DNA of 64,000 bases from Calditrichota bacterium (GTDB taxonomy: Bacteria; CLD3), in NCBI GenBank assembly GCA_008501735.1, contig QQUF01000045.1, positions 186,001-250,000 on the forward strand, in the 5' to 3' direction. Under the pieces are notes generated by a model that was not told the origin of the DNA, made no database searches, and saw only the letters and a list, made by a program, of their open reading frames with translations. The position numbers and the translations under genes are program-made. This document shows, piece by piece, positions 11,201-18,921 of the stretch; the first letter of the stretch is position 1; each line of letters starts with the position of its first letter.

Positions 11201-11330
11201 TTAAAGACTGAATTTGTTCAATTTTTTTAGAATTATAATTTTCCTTAAATTTTTGGTAAGAAGTTTCTAATAATTCTTTATCAAAATTTTTAAGATATTT
11301 TTGGATTACAGATTTTTGGAAAATCCCCAT
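8277..11330 (-). CDS. Type IIG restriction-modification enzyme (fused PD-(D/E)XK nuclease and Eco57I-type adenine methyltransferase)
   Basis: Single-chain restriction and DNA-adenine modification enzyme of 1017 residues. The N-terminal part holds a PD-(D/E)XK-type nuclease core: ADGAIL with Asp87, then AIIELKST with Glu101 and Lys103. The middle is an N6-adenine methyltransferase: SAM motif DPACGSGAF at about 444-452 and catalytic motif NPPY at 567-570. The C-terminal third (about 720-1000) looks like a TaqI/Eco57I-type target-recognition region with NFYKPLISGDNIIRF and FTQPRIIVRQ. A helical, coiled-coil-like tail ends the protein. No frameshift is seen and both catalytic centres look intact. 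There is no separate R, M or S gene next to it, as expected for type IIG. The target sequence cannot be predicted. It sits within a peptide-transport locus. Confidence 0.9.
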   Translation of the reverse strand: MGIFQKSVIQKYLKNFDKELLETSYQKFKENYNSKKIEQIQSLKEEEYQDGFLRDIFVDVFGYILRPDENFSLQREFKNQTDGKKADGAILKDEKAVAIIELKSTKTKDLFKVTQQAFNYKNNQPECKYVITSNFRKLRFYIDFANEFEEFDLFFLGRENFELLFLILCKESIFSDLPLKLKEETKFHEQNVSDKLYKDYSSFKSKLFENLTKNHPDKNKLTLFQKSQKLLDRFLFILFAEDSGLLPPNSVSRIQKRFTLLEEEDAYKPIYEIYKQYFGYMNIGRKGKTAVDDIPAYNGGLFYPDELLDSLKIDDEILIDDLRKLSEYDFNTEVDVNILGHIFEHSLNEIEEITSEIEKNEKSQTRSKRKKDGVFYTPKYITQYIVENTIGTLCFEKRKELEIEEIEFDGTFRTKKSGLSAKGKVLFQKLNNYKGWLGKLKIIDPACGSGAFLNQALIFLINEHKVIDDIIVELTNSPLRLFDVDKTILENNLYGVDINEESVEIAKLSLWLRTAQKDRKLSNLNDNIKCGNSLIDDPEIAGENAFDWNTEFKEIMENGGFDVVIGNPPYVDIKSLEKEMVKGLFTVYKTTENRINLYSIFIEKAYELVRFNGFVAFINPNSILVNSSYKKIRELLIDSMTRIIKLPDEVFVDAKVETIIFEFRKGKKSENVGVIVYPKSEKINFVDNSRIKFIDKSVWKKDKNLNFSIFLSPNDVNLLKKIEQISSKKLGEITEFSLGITPYDKYQGHSETIIKTRAFHSKVKLDNFYKPLISGDNIIRFNVSNRASEFIKYGKWLGAMRDEKFFTQPRIIVRQIVSGKSPRIYAGFTDEDLYFTQIGFAIITAEVGKLKYLLTILNSKLITYYHKYKFLDIEKNLFQKILIANCKQLPIVIVQKSLQQPFIEKADKMLELNKGLHEKKTRFLNRVKGNLEIEKISKKLDNFYDSEFKTFVSELKKQKIKLSLVQQDEWEEYFNSYKIEINKIQSEINQTDKEIDQIVYELYELTEEEIKIVEDSI

Positions 11331-11376
11331 TTCACTAACCTATTTTCGATATTTTTCTACACAAATAAAACAATGA

Positions 11377-11467
11377 TTCGGACATTTCTAATTTTTACGA
11401 AAATTTTGTTGTAGAGACGCAATGCATTGCGTCTCTACGTAGTTTATTTTTTTGGAAAATGTCCGAA
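11377..11467. repeat. 91-bp nested inverted-repeat element (MITE-like extragenic palindrome)
   Basis: Outer 11-bp arms TTCGGACATTT (11377-11387) and AAATGTCCGAA (11457-11467) enclose a perfect 28-bp inner palindrome at 11412-11439 (half GTAGAGACGCAATG). The structure lies between the binding-protein terminator and the restriction-modification gene start. It has no coding capacity. The two nested levels suggest a mobile palindromic repeat rather than only a terminator. Confidence 0.6.
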
Positions 11468-11482
11468 CTATTTATTTTAAAA

Positions 11483-11515
11483 AGACCTTTACAAGTATTT
11501 AATTTGTAAAGGTCT
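11483..11515 (-). terminator. Intrinsic terminator of the peptide-binding lipoprotein gene
   Basis: Perfect 12-bp stem AGACCTTTACAA / TTGTAAAGGTCT with a 9-base loop lies 8 bases after the stop of the minus-strand gene. In that direction it is followed by TTTTTAAAA. This is a textbook rho-independent terminator, so the binding protein is probably not co-transcribed with the genes that follow. Confidence 0.8.
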
Positions 11516-11523
11516 CGAAAAAT

Positions 11524-13149
11524 CTATTTTTTAGCCAAAGGTTTATCTGCACCTTTGAGTCGGAAGTAACGAATTGGCGTTACAAAATCGCCTTGTGGAG
11601 AAAGAATTACATTTTCCCATTTCGGATTAATGAGTGCAATTTCTCGGTAGTAATAAAGAAAAAGCCAAACGGCATCGTCTTCAACAGCGATTCTTTCAGC
11701 TTCTTGGTAAACCTTGATTCTTTCGTCCAAGTCTGTCAAATGTCTTCCAAGTTCGACCAAACTGTCAAACTTTGCACTTGTGTAACGAGCATAATTTCCA
11801 GGAGCCCCAATTTGACTTGTGTGAAGAAGTGTGTAAAGGAAATTGTCTGGGTCAACGTAGTCAACCAACCAACCCATTCTGTACATTTCAGGCTCTCCAC
11901 TATCAAGAGCTTTCAAATAAGCTGCCCAATCAAGATTTTTGATTTCGAGATTTACACCAATTTTTTTCAATTCCTGTTGAACGTACTGAACAATTCTTTG
12001 ATGTCTGTCGTGAGTGTTGTACCAAATTTTTATTGTTGGTAAACCTTTACCTTCAGGATAACCTGCTTCTGCCATTAATTGTTTTGCTTTTTCAAGGTCA
12101 TATTTGTAAGGGCTAAAATTCGGATTATGTCCCGGAATTCCAGGGCTCAAAATTCCTGATGCAGGAATTGCCAAACCTTCTTCGATAATGTTTGCAATTT
12201 TTTGCCTGTCAATTGCGTAATTAATCGCTTTACGAAGTTTCACATTGTCTTTAAAAGGTGGTTTCTCGTGATTAAATCCAATGTAATAAGTTCCGATTTG
12301 TGACCATTCTTTTACGTCATCAGGACTATTATCTCTGATGTTTTGAATTTGTCCAGGAGGCAATTCGTCAAGGAAATCAATTTCACCGTTTTTGTAAGCT
12401 TCAAGTGCAGTTGGAATCGAAGGAATGACCATAAACTTAACCTTATCAATAGTTTCAGACTTGTCTCCATAATAATCGTCGAATGCTTCAACTGTTACAG
12501 AAATATCAGATTGCCATTCCACAAATTTGAAAGGTCCACAGCCTATCGGATTCCTTGCGAATTGGTCGCTTCCAAACTCATCAACAGCTTCTTTTGGAAC
12601 AACACTTGCAGATTCCATACAAAGCATTGAAAGAAAAGGAGCAAAAGATTTTTCTAAAGTTAATCTTAAAGTATAATCGTCAATGACTTCAATACCTTTT
12701 ACTTCACCAGCTTTTCCGTCAGTAAATTCAGTAGCTCCAAGGATTGGACTTAAAACCCATTGTCTTTCAGAAACAGTTTCTGGGTCTAAAGTTCTTTCAA
12801 AAGAATATTTAAAATCTTCTGCTTTAACCTCTCTTCCGTTATGAAATTTTACACCTTTACGAATTTTGAAAGTAAAAACTCTTGAGTCTTCGATTTCCCA
12901 AGATTCTGCAACGGCTGGAATCACTTCCATTGTTTTCGGTTCGAATTGCACCAAACCGTCAAACATTCTTAAAAGTATGTTACCCGAAGTTGTGTCAGTT
13001 CCGTGAGCAGGGTCAAGACTTGGTGGGTCAGAATGGATTCTATATTTGAAAACTATTTCGTCAGTTGTCTTTGCACCGCCTCCACAAGACTGCAAAATTA
13101 ATGAACTAACTAAAAGCGTCGCTAATCCTTGTTTTAATCGAGGTAACAT
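11524..13149 (-). CDS. Peptide ABC transporter substrate-binding lipoprotein (SBP family 5)
   Basis: Periplasmic, membrane-anchored binding protein of 541 residues for the peptide-class importer. The signal peptide ends in lipobox ILQSC followed by a Gly-rich linker. The mature protein opens with RIHSDPPSLDPAHGTDTTS and LLRMFDGLV, typical of the DppA/OppA family, and contains VKFHNGREVKAEDFKYSFER, the family signature region. LRKAINYAIDRQKIANII and AKQLMAEAGYPEGKG are further conserved blocks. The length is usual. The two permease genes lie 3.3 kb further down the same strand, beyond the restriction-modification gene; they are the likely partners. A strong terminator follows the gene. Confidence 0.94.
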   Translation of the reverse strand: MLPRLKQGLATLLVSSLILQSCGGGAKTTDEIVFKYRIHSDPPSLDPAHGTDTTSGNILLRMFDGLVQFEPKTMEVIPAVAESWEIEDSRVFTFKIRKGVKFHNGREVKAEDFKYSFERTLDPETVSERQWVLSPILGATEFTDGKAGEVKGIEVIDDYTLRLTLEKSFAPFLSMLCMESASVVPKEAVDEFGSDQFARNPIGCGPFKFVEWQSDISVTVEAFDDYYGDKSETIDKVKFMVIPSIPTALEAYKNGEIDFLDELPPGQIQNIRDNSPDDVKEWSQIGTYYIGFNHEKPPFKDNVKLRKAINYAIDRQKIANIIEEGLAIPASGILSPGIPGHNPNFSPYKYDLEKAKQLMAEAGYPEGKGLPTIKIWYNTHDRHQRIVQYVQQELKKIGVNLEIKNLDWAAYLKALDSGEPEMYRMGWLVDYVDPDNFLYTLLHTSQIGAPGNYARYTSAKFDSLVELGRHLTDLDERIKVYQEAERIAVEDDAVWLFLYYYREIALINPKWENVILSPQGDFVTPIRYFRLKGADKPLAKK

Positions 13150-13272
13150 ATTTTCTCCGTGTTGAGTTAAAGTTAAAATCCCAAAAGAAGTTAGTTACAG
13201 AACTCTATAAAATTCAAATATTTTTTGAGAAAGTTTTTTAAATTGAATGAGGGAAATTTGCTACTCTAATAA

Positions 13273-14112
13273 TTAAAGTAACAAATCAATTAGGCTGCTA
13301 ATTTCACTCTTAAGTTCTTTTCTATGGATAATTCTGTCGACAAAACCGTGTTCGAGTAAAAATTCCGAGGTTTGGAATCCATCAGGAAGGTCTTTTCCGA
13401 TTGTTTGTTTGATAACTCTCGGACCAGCAAAACCGATGAGTGCTTTTGGTTCAGCGAGAATTACATCACCAAGCATTGCAAAACTTGCTGAGACTCCACC
13501 TGTTGTTGGGTTTGTTAGAACTGTAATATAAAGTCCGCCTTGTTGTGAAAATCTTGCGAGTTTCGCACTTGTCTTTGCCATTTGCATCAAAGACAAAGCT
13601 CCTTCGTGCATTCTCGCTCCACCTGAAGCACAAACTATTACTAAAGGCATTTTTTTATCTGTTGCAACTTGAATCGCTCTTGAGATTTTTTCTCCAACGA
13701 CTGAGCCCATACTTGCTGCCATAAAACTAAAATCCATCACAACAAGAACTGAATCAACACTGTTAATTTTGCCTGTAAGTGTTCTTACTGCTTCATTAAC
13801 ACCCTTTTTCTTAATTGTGCTTTCGAGTTTTTCTTTATAACTACCTTTTGCATCAATAAAATTCAAAGGGTCAACGGATTTCATTTCTTGATTAAATTCT
13901 TCAGCTGAATCTTCGTCAAAACAAATACTAACATAACTATCAGAATCTGCTCTGAAATGAAAATCACATTTATCACAAGTGAAACTATTTTCTTCAATAT
14001 TTTTAGCAAAAAGGACTTCACTACAACCATCACATTTTTGCCACAAACCACCTGGCATTTCAGCTTTATCTTTTGTAAAAATTCCTTGTTGAGCTCTTTT
14101 AAACCAACTCAT
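13273..14112 (-). CDS. accD: Acetyl-CoA carboxylase carboxyltransferase subunit beta
   Basis: Beta subunit of the carboxyltransferase that moves CO2 from carboxybiotin to acetyl-CoA to make malonyl-CoA for fatty-acid synthesis (279 residues, normal length). An N-terminal zinc ribbon has Cys27, Cys30, Cys46 and Cys49 (KCDGC ... TCDKC). The crotonase-fold core shows SFMAASMGSVVGEKI, VIVCASGGARMHEG and LTNPTTGGVSASFA, which form the acetyl-CoA site and oxyanion hole. The alpha subunit gene is not nearby. A long inverted repeat separates it from the nucleoside-transport gene upstream, so it is probably its own unit. Confidence 0.97.
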   Translation of the reverse strand: MSWFKRAQQGIFTKDKAEMPGGLWQKCDGCSEVLFAKNIEENSFTCDKCDFHFRADSDSYVSICFDEDSAEEFNQEMKSVDPLNFIDAKGSYKEKLESTIKKKGVNEAVRTLTGKINSVDSVLVVMDFSFMAASMGSVVGEKISRAIQVATDKKMPLVIVCASGGARMHEGALSLMQMAKTSAKLARFSQQGGLYITVLTNPTTGGVSASFAMLGDVILAEPKALIGFAGPRVIKQTIGKDLPDGFQTSEFLLEHGFVDRIIHRKELKSEISSLIDLLL

Positions 14113-14143
14113 TTTTTTGCCTTACTTATTTAATTGATTTTTA

Positions 14144-14203
14144 GGAGCACAGCCTTTAGACTGTTAGTTTTGGATAGAAGAAACAGTCTAAAAACTGTGC
14201 TCC
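14144..14203. repeat. Long inverted repeat between the nucleoside operon and accD, probable terminator
   Basis: Two 22-base arms (14144-14165 and 14182-14203) are complementary except at two positions and are separated by a 16-base loop. The outer sequence is GGAGCACAG / CTGTGCTCC. The repeat lies 15 bases beyond the transporter stop in the minus direction and upstream of accD. It probably terminates the cdd-nupC operon and belongs to the same style of extragenic palindrome seen elsewhere in the window. Confidence 0.6.
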
Positions 14204-14217
14204 CTTAAACTTAAAAT

Positions 14218-15477
14218 CTAAATCAAAACTCCAGCGATACTTGCAGTCATCCAAGAAGCAAAAGCCCCTCCAATCATTGCTTTTAAGCCGATTTTTGCTA
14301 AGTCTTTTTTACGTTCAGGGGCAATTCCACCAATTCCACCAATTTGAATTGCGATTGATGAAAAGTTTGCAAAACCGCAAAGTGCATAAGTTCCAATAAT
14401 TTCGGTTCTTTCGCTGATAACTCCAGTGCTTCCAAGTTTACCAAGTTCTGCATAAGCTACAAATTCGTTTACTGCGACTTTTACTCCAAGCAAACCACCT
14501 AATTCGATACTTTCACTCCAAGGAGCACCAATCACAAATGCGAAAATTGAAAAAACATAACCGAAAATCTTAGTTAAACTTAAATCAGGAACTCCAATCC
14601 AACCACCAAGAATTTCTAACGGGTAATTAGCAAGTGCAATCAAAGCAATGAAAGCTAAAAGCATTGCACCTACATTTAAAGCAAGTTGTAAACCATCAGC
14701 AGCTCCGCTTGCAGCAGCATCAATTACATTAGTTGTACTCTTTTCAAAATGGAAACCATCTCCGTCATCAGTAAATGAAGATTGTTCTGTTTCAGGAATC
14801 ATAATTTTTGCCATAACAAGAGCTGCAGGAGCAGACATTAAACTTGCGGCAAGTAAATGTTTTGTGAATTCAAGTTGTTTGATTGGGTCGTCTCCGCCAA
14901 GAAACAAAATGTAAGCAGCGAGAACTCCGCCGGCAATTGTTGCAAAACCACCAGTCATTAACGCCATTAACTCAGAAGTTGTCATTTTCCCAACGTAAGG
15001 TTTGACAACTAAAGGAGCTTCTGTTTGACCAACAAAAGTATTTGCAGCAACAGCGATACTTTCAGCACCGCTAATTTGCATTGTTCTTTTCATCACCCAA
15101 GCCATTCCTTTTACAATAAATTGCATAATGTTTAGATGATAGAGAACGGACATAAAAGCAGAGAAAAAGATAATCGTCGGAAGAACCATAAAAGCAAAAA
15201 CGAAACCAATAGAATCGTTTCCACCAGCAAGACTTCCGAAGACAAAAGAAGAGCCTTCTGCGGTGAAATTTAGGAGTTTAGTTACACCGTAGGAAATCTG
15301 TTCAAAGAATGATTTTCCAAATTCAGTTTTCAGGACAATGATTGCGAAGAAAATCTGAAGTCCAATTCCTCCACCAACAGTTCTCCAATTCACAGATTTT
15401 CTGTCAGTTGAAATTGCATACGCAATACCAACAAAAACAAAAAGTCCAAGAATTCCTTGCAATTGTGCAAAATCCAT
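14218..15477 (-). CDS. Concentrative nucleoside transporter, NupC/CNT family
   Basis: Inner-membrane ion-coupled nucleoside importer (419 residues, about ten membrane segments). CNT signatures visible are NTFVGQTEAPLVVKPY, GGFATIAGGVLAAYI, an inner helix LQLALNVGAMLLAFIALIAL and CGFANFSSIAIQIGGIG near the C terminus. It is the last gene of a cluster with cytidine deaminase, uridine kinase and thymidine kinase, so it very likely supplies them with pyrimidine nucleosides. The coupling ion cannot be told from sequence here. Identification of the family is firm; substrate preference is inferred from context. Confidence 0.94.
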   Translation of the reverse strand: MDFAQLQGILGLFVFVGIAYAISTDRKSVNWRTVGGGIGLQIFFAIIVLKTEFGKSFFEQISYGVTKLLNFTAEGSSFVFGSLAGGNDSIGFVFAFMVLPTIIFFSAFMSVLYHLNIMQFIVKGMAWVMKRTMQISGAESIAVAANTFVGQTEAPLVVKPYVGKMTTSELMALMTGGFATIAGGVLAAYILFLGGDDPIKQLEFTKHLLAASLMSAPAALVMAKIMIPETEQSSFTDDGDGFHFEKSTTNVIDAAASGAADGLQLALNVGAMLLAFIALIALANYPLEILGGWIGVPDLSLTKIFGYVFSIFAFVIGAPWSESIELGGLLGVKVAVNEFVAYAELGKLGSTGVISERTEIIGTYALCGFANFSSIAIQIGGIGGIAPERKKDLAKIGLKAMIGGAFASWMTASIAGVLI

Positions 15478-15492
15478 AAAAATTACCTCATT

Positions 15493-15738
15493 TTAGAATT
15501 CATCAATTTTGTGGCATAAAATAGCTACTGTAATGCCGTGTTGTGATTCTACTAAATCAGCTAAGTCATTTGCTCTGTGTTGAATCTCTTCTATTAAATC
15601 AGAAGGAGCATAAACATCAATTAGCAAATCCTCTCCGTTTTCATTTTCAAAACTTGGTTCGATAATTATCTCTGGATATTCTTGCTTTAAAGTATCACAA
15701 TAATCTTCGATAATGGAATCATAATCGAATGAGTCCAT
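15493..15738 (-). CDS. Conserved-looking small acidic protein of unknown function (81 aa)
   Basis: I do not recognise this family. It is short, cytoplasmic and acidic, with no signal peptide or membrane segment. The pattern of charged helices and alternating hydrophobics (EIIIEPSF, DLLIDVYAP, ITVAILCH) suggests a compact alpha/beta fold. It lies inside the nucleoside-salvage cluster, 28 bases after tdk and 15 bases before the transporter gene, all on one strand, so it is almost certainly co-transcribed. A regulatory or accessory role in nucleoside salvage is only a guess. Confidence 0.7.
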   Translation of the reverse strand: MDSFDYDSIIEDYCDTLKQEYPEIIIEPSFENENGEDLLIDVYAPSDLIEEIQHRANDLADLVESQHGITVAILCHKIDEF

Positions 15739-15766
15739 AGAATCTCTGTTTCCTTTGGGTTAGGGT

Positions 15767-16321
15767 TTAAGGTTTGAAACATTTTCGGCAACGTGCTTCA
15801 TAAATTTTATCTGTGCCAACTAGCACTCGTTCTTCTGAATCTATTAATCTTTGAGTAAAATTAGCAGGGTTTCCGCATTCCATACAAATCGCTAAAGTCT
15901 TTACAATGTATTCCGAGACAGCTAAAAGTTGTGGAATCGGTTCAAATGGAACGCCAAGGTAATCTTTGTCAAGACCTGCGACAATCACTCTCTTGCCGTC
16001 TTTTGCCAATTGATTACAGACATCAACAACTTCGGCTCCCAAAAACTGCACTTCGTCAATTCCAACAACTTCTGCATCTTGCGAAAGTTCTAAAACTTCT
16101 TGAGCTGAACTTACAGTAACGGACTCTAACTTCTGTTTGCTGTGAGAAACAACTTCATTGTCTGAGTAACGATTGTCAATTTCAGGTTTGAAAATTACAA
16201 CGTTTTGTTTTGCAATTTGAGCTCGTCTAATTCTTCGGATTAACTCTTCAGTTTTTCCGCTAAACATACAGCCACAAACTACTTCAATCCAACCGACACC
16301 TTGTGTTTGAATTACGTTCAC
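15767..16321 (-). CDS. tdk: Thymidine kinase
   Basis: Phosphorylates thymidine (and deoxyuridine) to the monophosphate using ATP, in the cytoplasm (184 residues). The P-loop GCMFSGKT is at residues 17-24. IDEVQFL carries the Walker-B-like acid, and two CxxC pairs (CMECG and CRKC) form the structural zinc site of type II thymidine kinases. The C terminus ends soon after YEARCRKCF, as in the family. Its start overlaps the stop of udk by one base, showing translational coupling within the salvage operon. Confidence 0.96.
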   Translation of the reverse strand: MNVIQTQGVGWIEVVCGCMFSGKTEELIRRIRRAQIAKQNVVIFKPEIDNRYSDNEVVSHSKQKLESVTVSSAQEVLELSQDAEVVGIDEVQFLGAEVVDVCNQLAKDGKRVIVAGLDKDYLGVPFEPIPQLLAVSEYIVKTLAICMECGNPANFTQRLIDSEERVLVGTDKIYEARCRKCFKP

Positions 16322-16950
16322 TAATTTTCCTCTGCTAAGAGTGATTTTATTTTTGTTTTTAACAAATCAATTGCCACAACATTTTTCCCTCCTTGAGGAA
16401 TAATTATGTCTGCAAAAGTTTTTGTTGGTTCTACAAATTGTAAGTGCATTGGACGAACTGTAGTTAAATATTGTTGAATCACAGAATCAACATTTCTACC
16501 ACGCTCTGCAATGTCTCTTTCAAGTCGGCGAATAAAACGAATATCAGAGTCAGTGTCAACATAAACTTTTATATCCATCAAATTTCGAAATCTTGAAGCA
16601 TAAAGTGCAAAAATGCCTTCGAGAATTATGATTTTATGACCTGAAATTTTTTTCGTTAGCATTTTTGAACGAGAATGAGTTTTAAAATCATAAACAGGAG
16701 CTTCAACATCTTCACCATTTACTAATTTCTGAATTTGTTCAAAAAGCAAATCAGAATCAATCGAGTTTGGGTGGTCAAAATTCTTAGAATCTCTTGAATC
16801 CAATGGGATTTCTGAAAGGTCTTTGTAGTACCAATCTTGTTCAACGCAAACTACTTTTGAGCTTCCTATTGACCTAAAAAGATTTTTTGCGACTAAAGTT
16901 TTTCCAGAACCTGTTCCACCTGCGATTCCAATTAAAATACACTTTTTCAT
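16321..16950 (-). CDS. udk: Uridine kinase
   Basis: Phosphorylates uridine and cytidine to UMP and CMP (209 residues, normal length). The P-loop is GGTGSGKT at 11-18. Further signatures are [30 protein letters not shown] and the lid [12 protein letters not shown] with [14 protein letters not shown]. Its ATG overlaps the cdd stop by four bases, and its stop overlaps the tdk start, so cdd, udk and tdk form one tightly coupled operon. The last part of the family's C-terminal tail is intact. Confidence 0.97.
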   Translation of the reverse strand: MKKCILIGIAGGTGSGKTLVAKNLFRSIGSSKVVCVEQDWYYKDLSEIPLDSRDSKNFDHPNSIDSDLLFEQIQKLVNGEDVEAPVYDFKTHSRSKMLTKKISGHKIIILEGIFALYASRFRNLMDIKVYVDTDSDIRFIRRLERDIAERGRNVDSVIQQYLTTVRPMHLQFVEPTKTFADIIIPQGGKNVVAIDLLKTKIKSLLAEEN

Positions 16951-17339
16951 TTTTGTAAATCCGAGTCTTTAAATCCAAAAGGTAGTAATTCAGCAATTGT
17001 AATTTCTTTAGTGTCATTTTCAAGATTTGACAAAATCACATCAAAATCCCCAAAGTCGTGTAAAAATTGTCTGCAAGCCCCACAAGGCGAACAAGGTTCT
17101 TTCGTGTCGGCGACAACAGCGATTTTTGCAAATTCAGTAAAACCTTCCGAAACTGCCTTTGTCAAAGCAACTCTTTCAGCACAAATTGTGAGTCCGTAAG
17201 AAGTGCATTCGACGTTACAGCCTGTGAAAACTTCACCACTTTTTGTCAGTAGTGCAGCTCCAACTTTGAATTTTGAGTAAGGAGCAAATGCTTTTTCTCT
17301 AACTTTTTTTGCTAAATTTAATAATTCTTCGTTTTTCAT
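16947..17339 (-). CDS. cdd: Cytidine deaminase
   Basis: Zinc hydrolase that converts cytidine and deoxycytidine to uridine and deoxyuridine (130 residues, the usual short tetrameric form). The catalytic motif CAERVAL gives zinc ligand Cys53 and proton shuttle Glu55. PCSPCGACR gives ligands Cys86 and Cys89. The substrate-binding YSKFKVGAAL and NVECTSYGLTICAER regions are intact. It is the first gene of the salvage operon and produces the uridine used by the next gene, udk. Confidence 0.97.
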   Translation of the reverse strand: MKNEELLNLAKKVREKAFAPYSKFKVGAALLTKSGEVFTGCNVECTSYGLTICAERVALTKAVSEGFTEFAKIAVVADTKEPCSPCGACRQFLHDFGDFDVILSNLENDTKEITIAELLPFGFKDSDLQK

Positions 17340-17379
17340 TTTTTCACTTTAGGCGATTTGAAAAATAAATTTCGCCTAA

Positions 17380-18495
17380 TTAATTGTAACGGTAACTGAA
17401 TGTCAAGCTAATTTGATGATTTTTGTAATTCTTTACATCTGCAAGTTCTTCAGTTCTAACTGAATTAATTGATTCTGACTTTGATTTTCTTTTTCTAAAA
17501 AGGTAGTCAAAGCTCACATTTACGTCTTTGTTAATTCTTGCATCTAAACCAAATTTCCACCGATGAACTGTGTCAACTCTTCCTGCGTGAAGTGGGTCAA
17601 CAAAAGCTGGAAAATCACTTTGGTAGTAAACTTTCTCTAACTCGTAACCTGCTGAAACTTTTCTTAAGAAAGGAATTTGCCGTAATTGGTAGCTGACATC
17701 AAAATCAAAAGTATCTTTGTCGTAAGAAGCGTCTGAATCACTGTCTCCTTTGTCATCACTTTTTGAAAATGAGTAATCAATTCCAAAATCGAATTTTGCA
17801 AATTCATAGCCTATTCCAATTCCAAACTCATCAATTTTAGTATCGTACTCTGTGAAGAACTCATTATAAAAATATTCTGTGAAAACATATTTTAATTTTG
17901 CATCAAAGTCATAAGGAAGTTTTGCTCTAATCTCCGCTGTATAAAATTGTTTAGCAAAAACAAATTCTTGGTAAGATTCTTCGGCTGTAAAACGAACTCC
18001 TGTTTCGGGATTAATTGCGGCACGAGTTTCGTTGTCCCAAACATCTCTAACATAAAATTTTGGAATGTAATTGTAAGCCAAATTCAAGTTATATTTTTTG
18101 TCGAACTTATTGTAAAGTTTGACTTCATAACTTTGATAATTCTTCACTGAACTATTTTTAACAAAATTATTAAAAGTTCCTCTAAGCCTTAACTTTGCTT
18201 CATAAAATTTTGTAAAATCTTGAACTAAGTAAAGTTTAAATGTAGGACTTACAATTAAATCATCATAAGTGTCAATTCCGTAACGGTAAGCATTTTCGCC
18301 ACTTTCAAAATCATCGATATTTTTTTGGGTATAAAGTGAGACATTGTCGTTGTAAGTTGTTTCAAAATCAAGAATTGCGTAGTAATCAAAAGAAGGTTTA
18401 AAAGCCTTTCTTTTTGATTTTGCAAAAACTGAAATTGAGCAAATTGTTAAAAGTAGTAGAAGTGAAAGGATTTGAGTTTTGTTAGTTTTTTTCAT
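17380..18495 (-). CDS. Secreted beta-barrel-like outer membrane protein of unknown function
   Basis: A protein of 371 residues with a clear signal peptide (LSLLLLLTICSISVFA, cleavage near residue 25). The mature part is a series of alternating polar/hydrophobic strands rich in Tyr, Phe and Asp (YYAILDFETTYNDNVSLY, NLNLAYNYIPKFYV, DFGIDYSFS, HQISLTFSYRYN). It ends in an aromatic-rich last strand, SLTFSYRYN. This is the look of an outer-membrane barrel of perhaps 14 or more strands. I cannot name a family. It follows the truncated Uma2 gene and precedes cdd by 40 bases; no functional link is evident. Confidence 0.7.
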   Translation of the reverse strand: MKKTNKTQILSLLLLLTICSISVFAKSKRKAFKPSFDYYAILDFETTYNDNVSLYTQKNIDDFESGENAYRYGIDTYDDLIVSPTFKLYLVQDFTKFYEAKLRLRGTFNNFVKNSSVKNYQSYEVKLYNKFDKKYNLNLAYNYIPKFYVRDVWDNETRAAINPETGVRFTAEESYQEFVFAKQFYTAEIRAKLPYDFDAKLKYVFTEYFYNEFFTEYDTKIDEFGIGIGYEFAKFDFGIDYSFSKSDDKGDSDSDASYDKDTFDFDVSYQLRQIPFLRKVSAGYELEKVYYQSDFPAFVDPLHAGRVDTVHRWKFGLDARINKDVNVSFDYLFRKRKSKSESINSVRTEELADVKNYKNHQISLTFSYRYN

Positions 18496-18524
18496 TAATT
18501 TTCCTCGTTTAAAATTAGCGAAAT

Positions 18525-18920
18525 CTAAAATTCAACTTTTTCATAAATTTCTTTAACTTGTATTTTTGATTCTATTGAATTTAGATTCAAAAATTCATCT
18601 AATTCTGAAAATTCTTCAAGAACCCACTGAGACTTTTCATTTTTTTGGATTTCTCCACAAATAACACTCGTGTCAGGGTAAGTGTAAGAATCATTTTTAT
18701 CAACGGCAATTCTTAAATTACTGCCAAAAACACGACAAGGTTTGTCTTTCAATACATTTCTAAGCTCACTACTGACATTGTTTGAGATTAAACTATGGTT
18801 CATTGTACCACCAAACATTGCAAAAATCTCACCGTTAAAGAATTGAAATTTTTCATCAGACTCTTCGCAAATTTGAAAGTACTCTTCCACTGAAATCGGT
18901 TTCTTAATTTCTGCTGACAT
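18525..18920 (-). pseudogene. Uma2-family PD-(D/E)XK endonuclease with internal deletion (probably inactive)
   Basis: A 131-residue relic of the Uma2 (DUF820) family, whose members are usually near 185 residues. The N terminus matches the family (ISVEEYFQICEESDEKFQFFNGEI, FGGTMNHSLISNN, FGSNLRIAV, YPDTSVICGE at about 81-90). The C terminus also matches (QWVLEEFSELDEFLNL, VKEIYEKVEF). About 55-60 residues expected between these halves are missing, including the strand that normally carries the second catalytic acid and the (I/V)EVLSPST block. The frame is preserved, so a protein could still be made. It sits 1 base after lgt and is co-oriented. Confidence 0.75.
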
Positions 18921-18921
18921 T

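Noticed and set aside
11593-12042. Plus-strand ORF of 149 codons opposite the peptide-binding protein gene
   Set aside because: It is the antisense of a well-conserved family 5 binding protein, with no recognisable motif.
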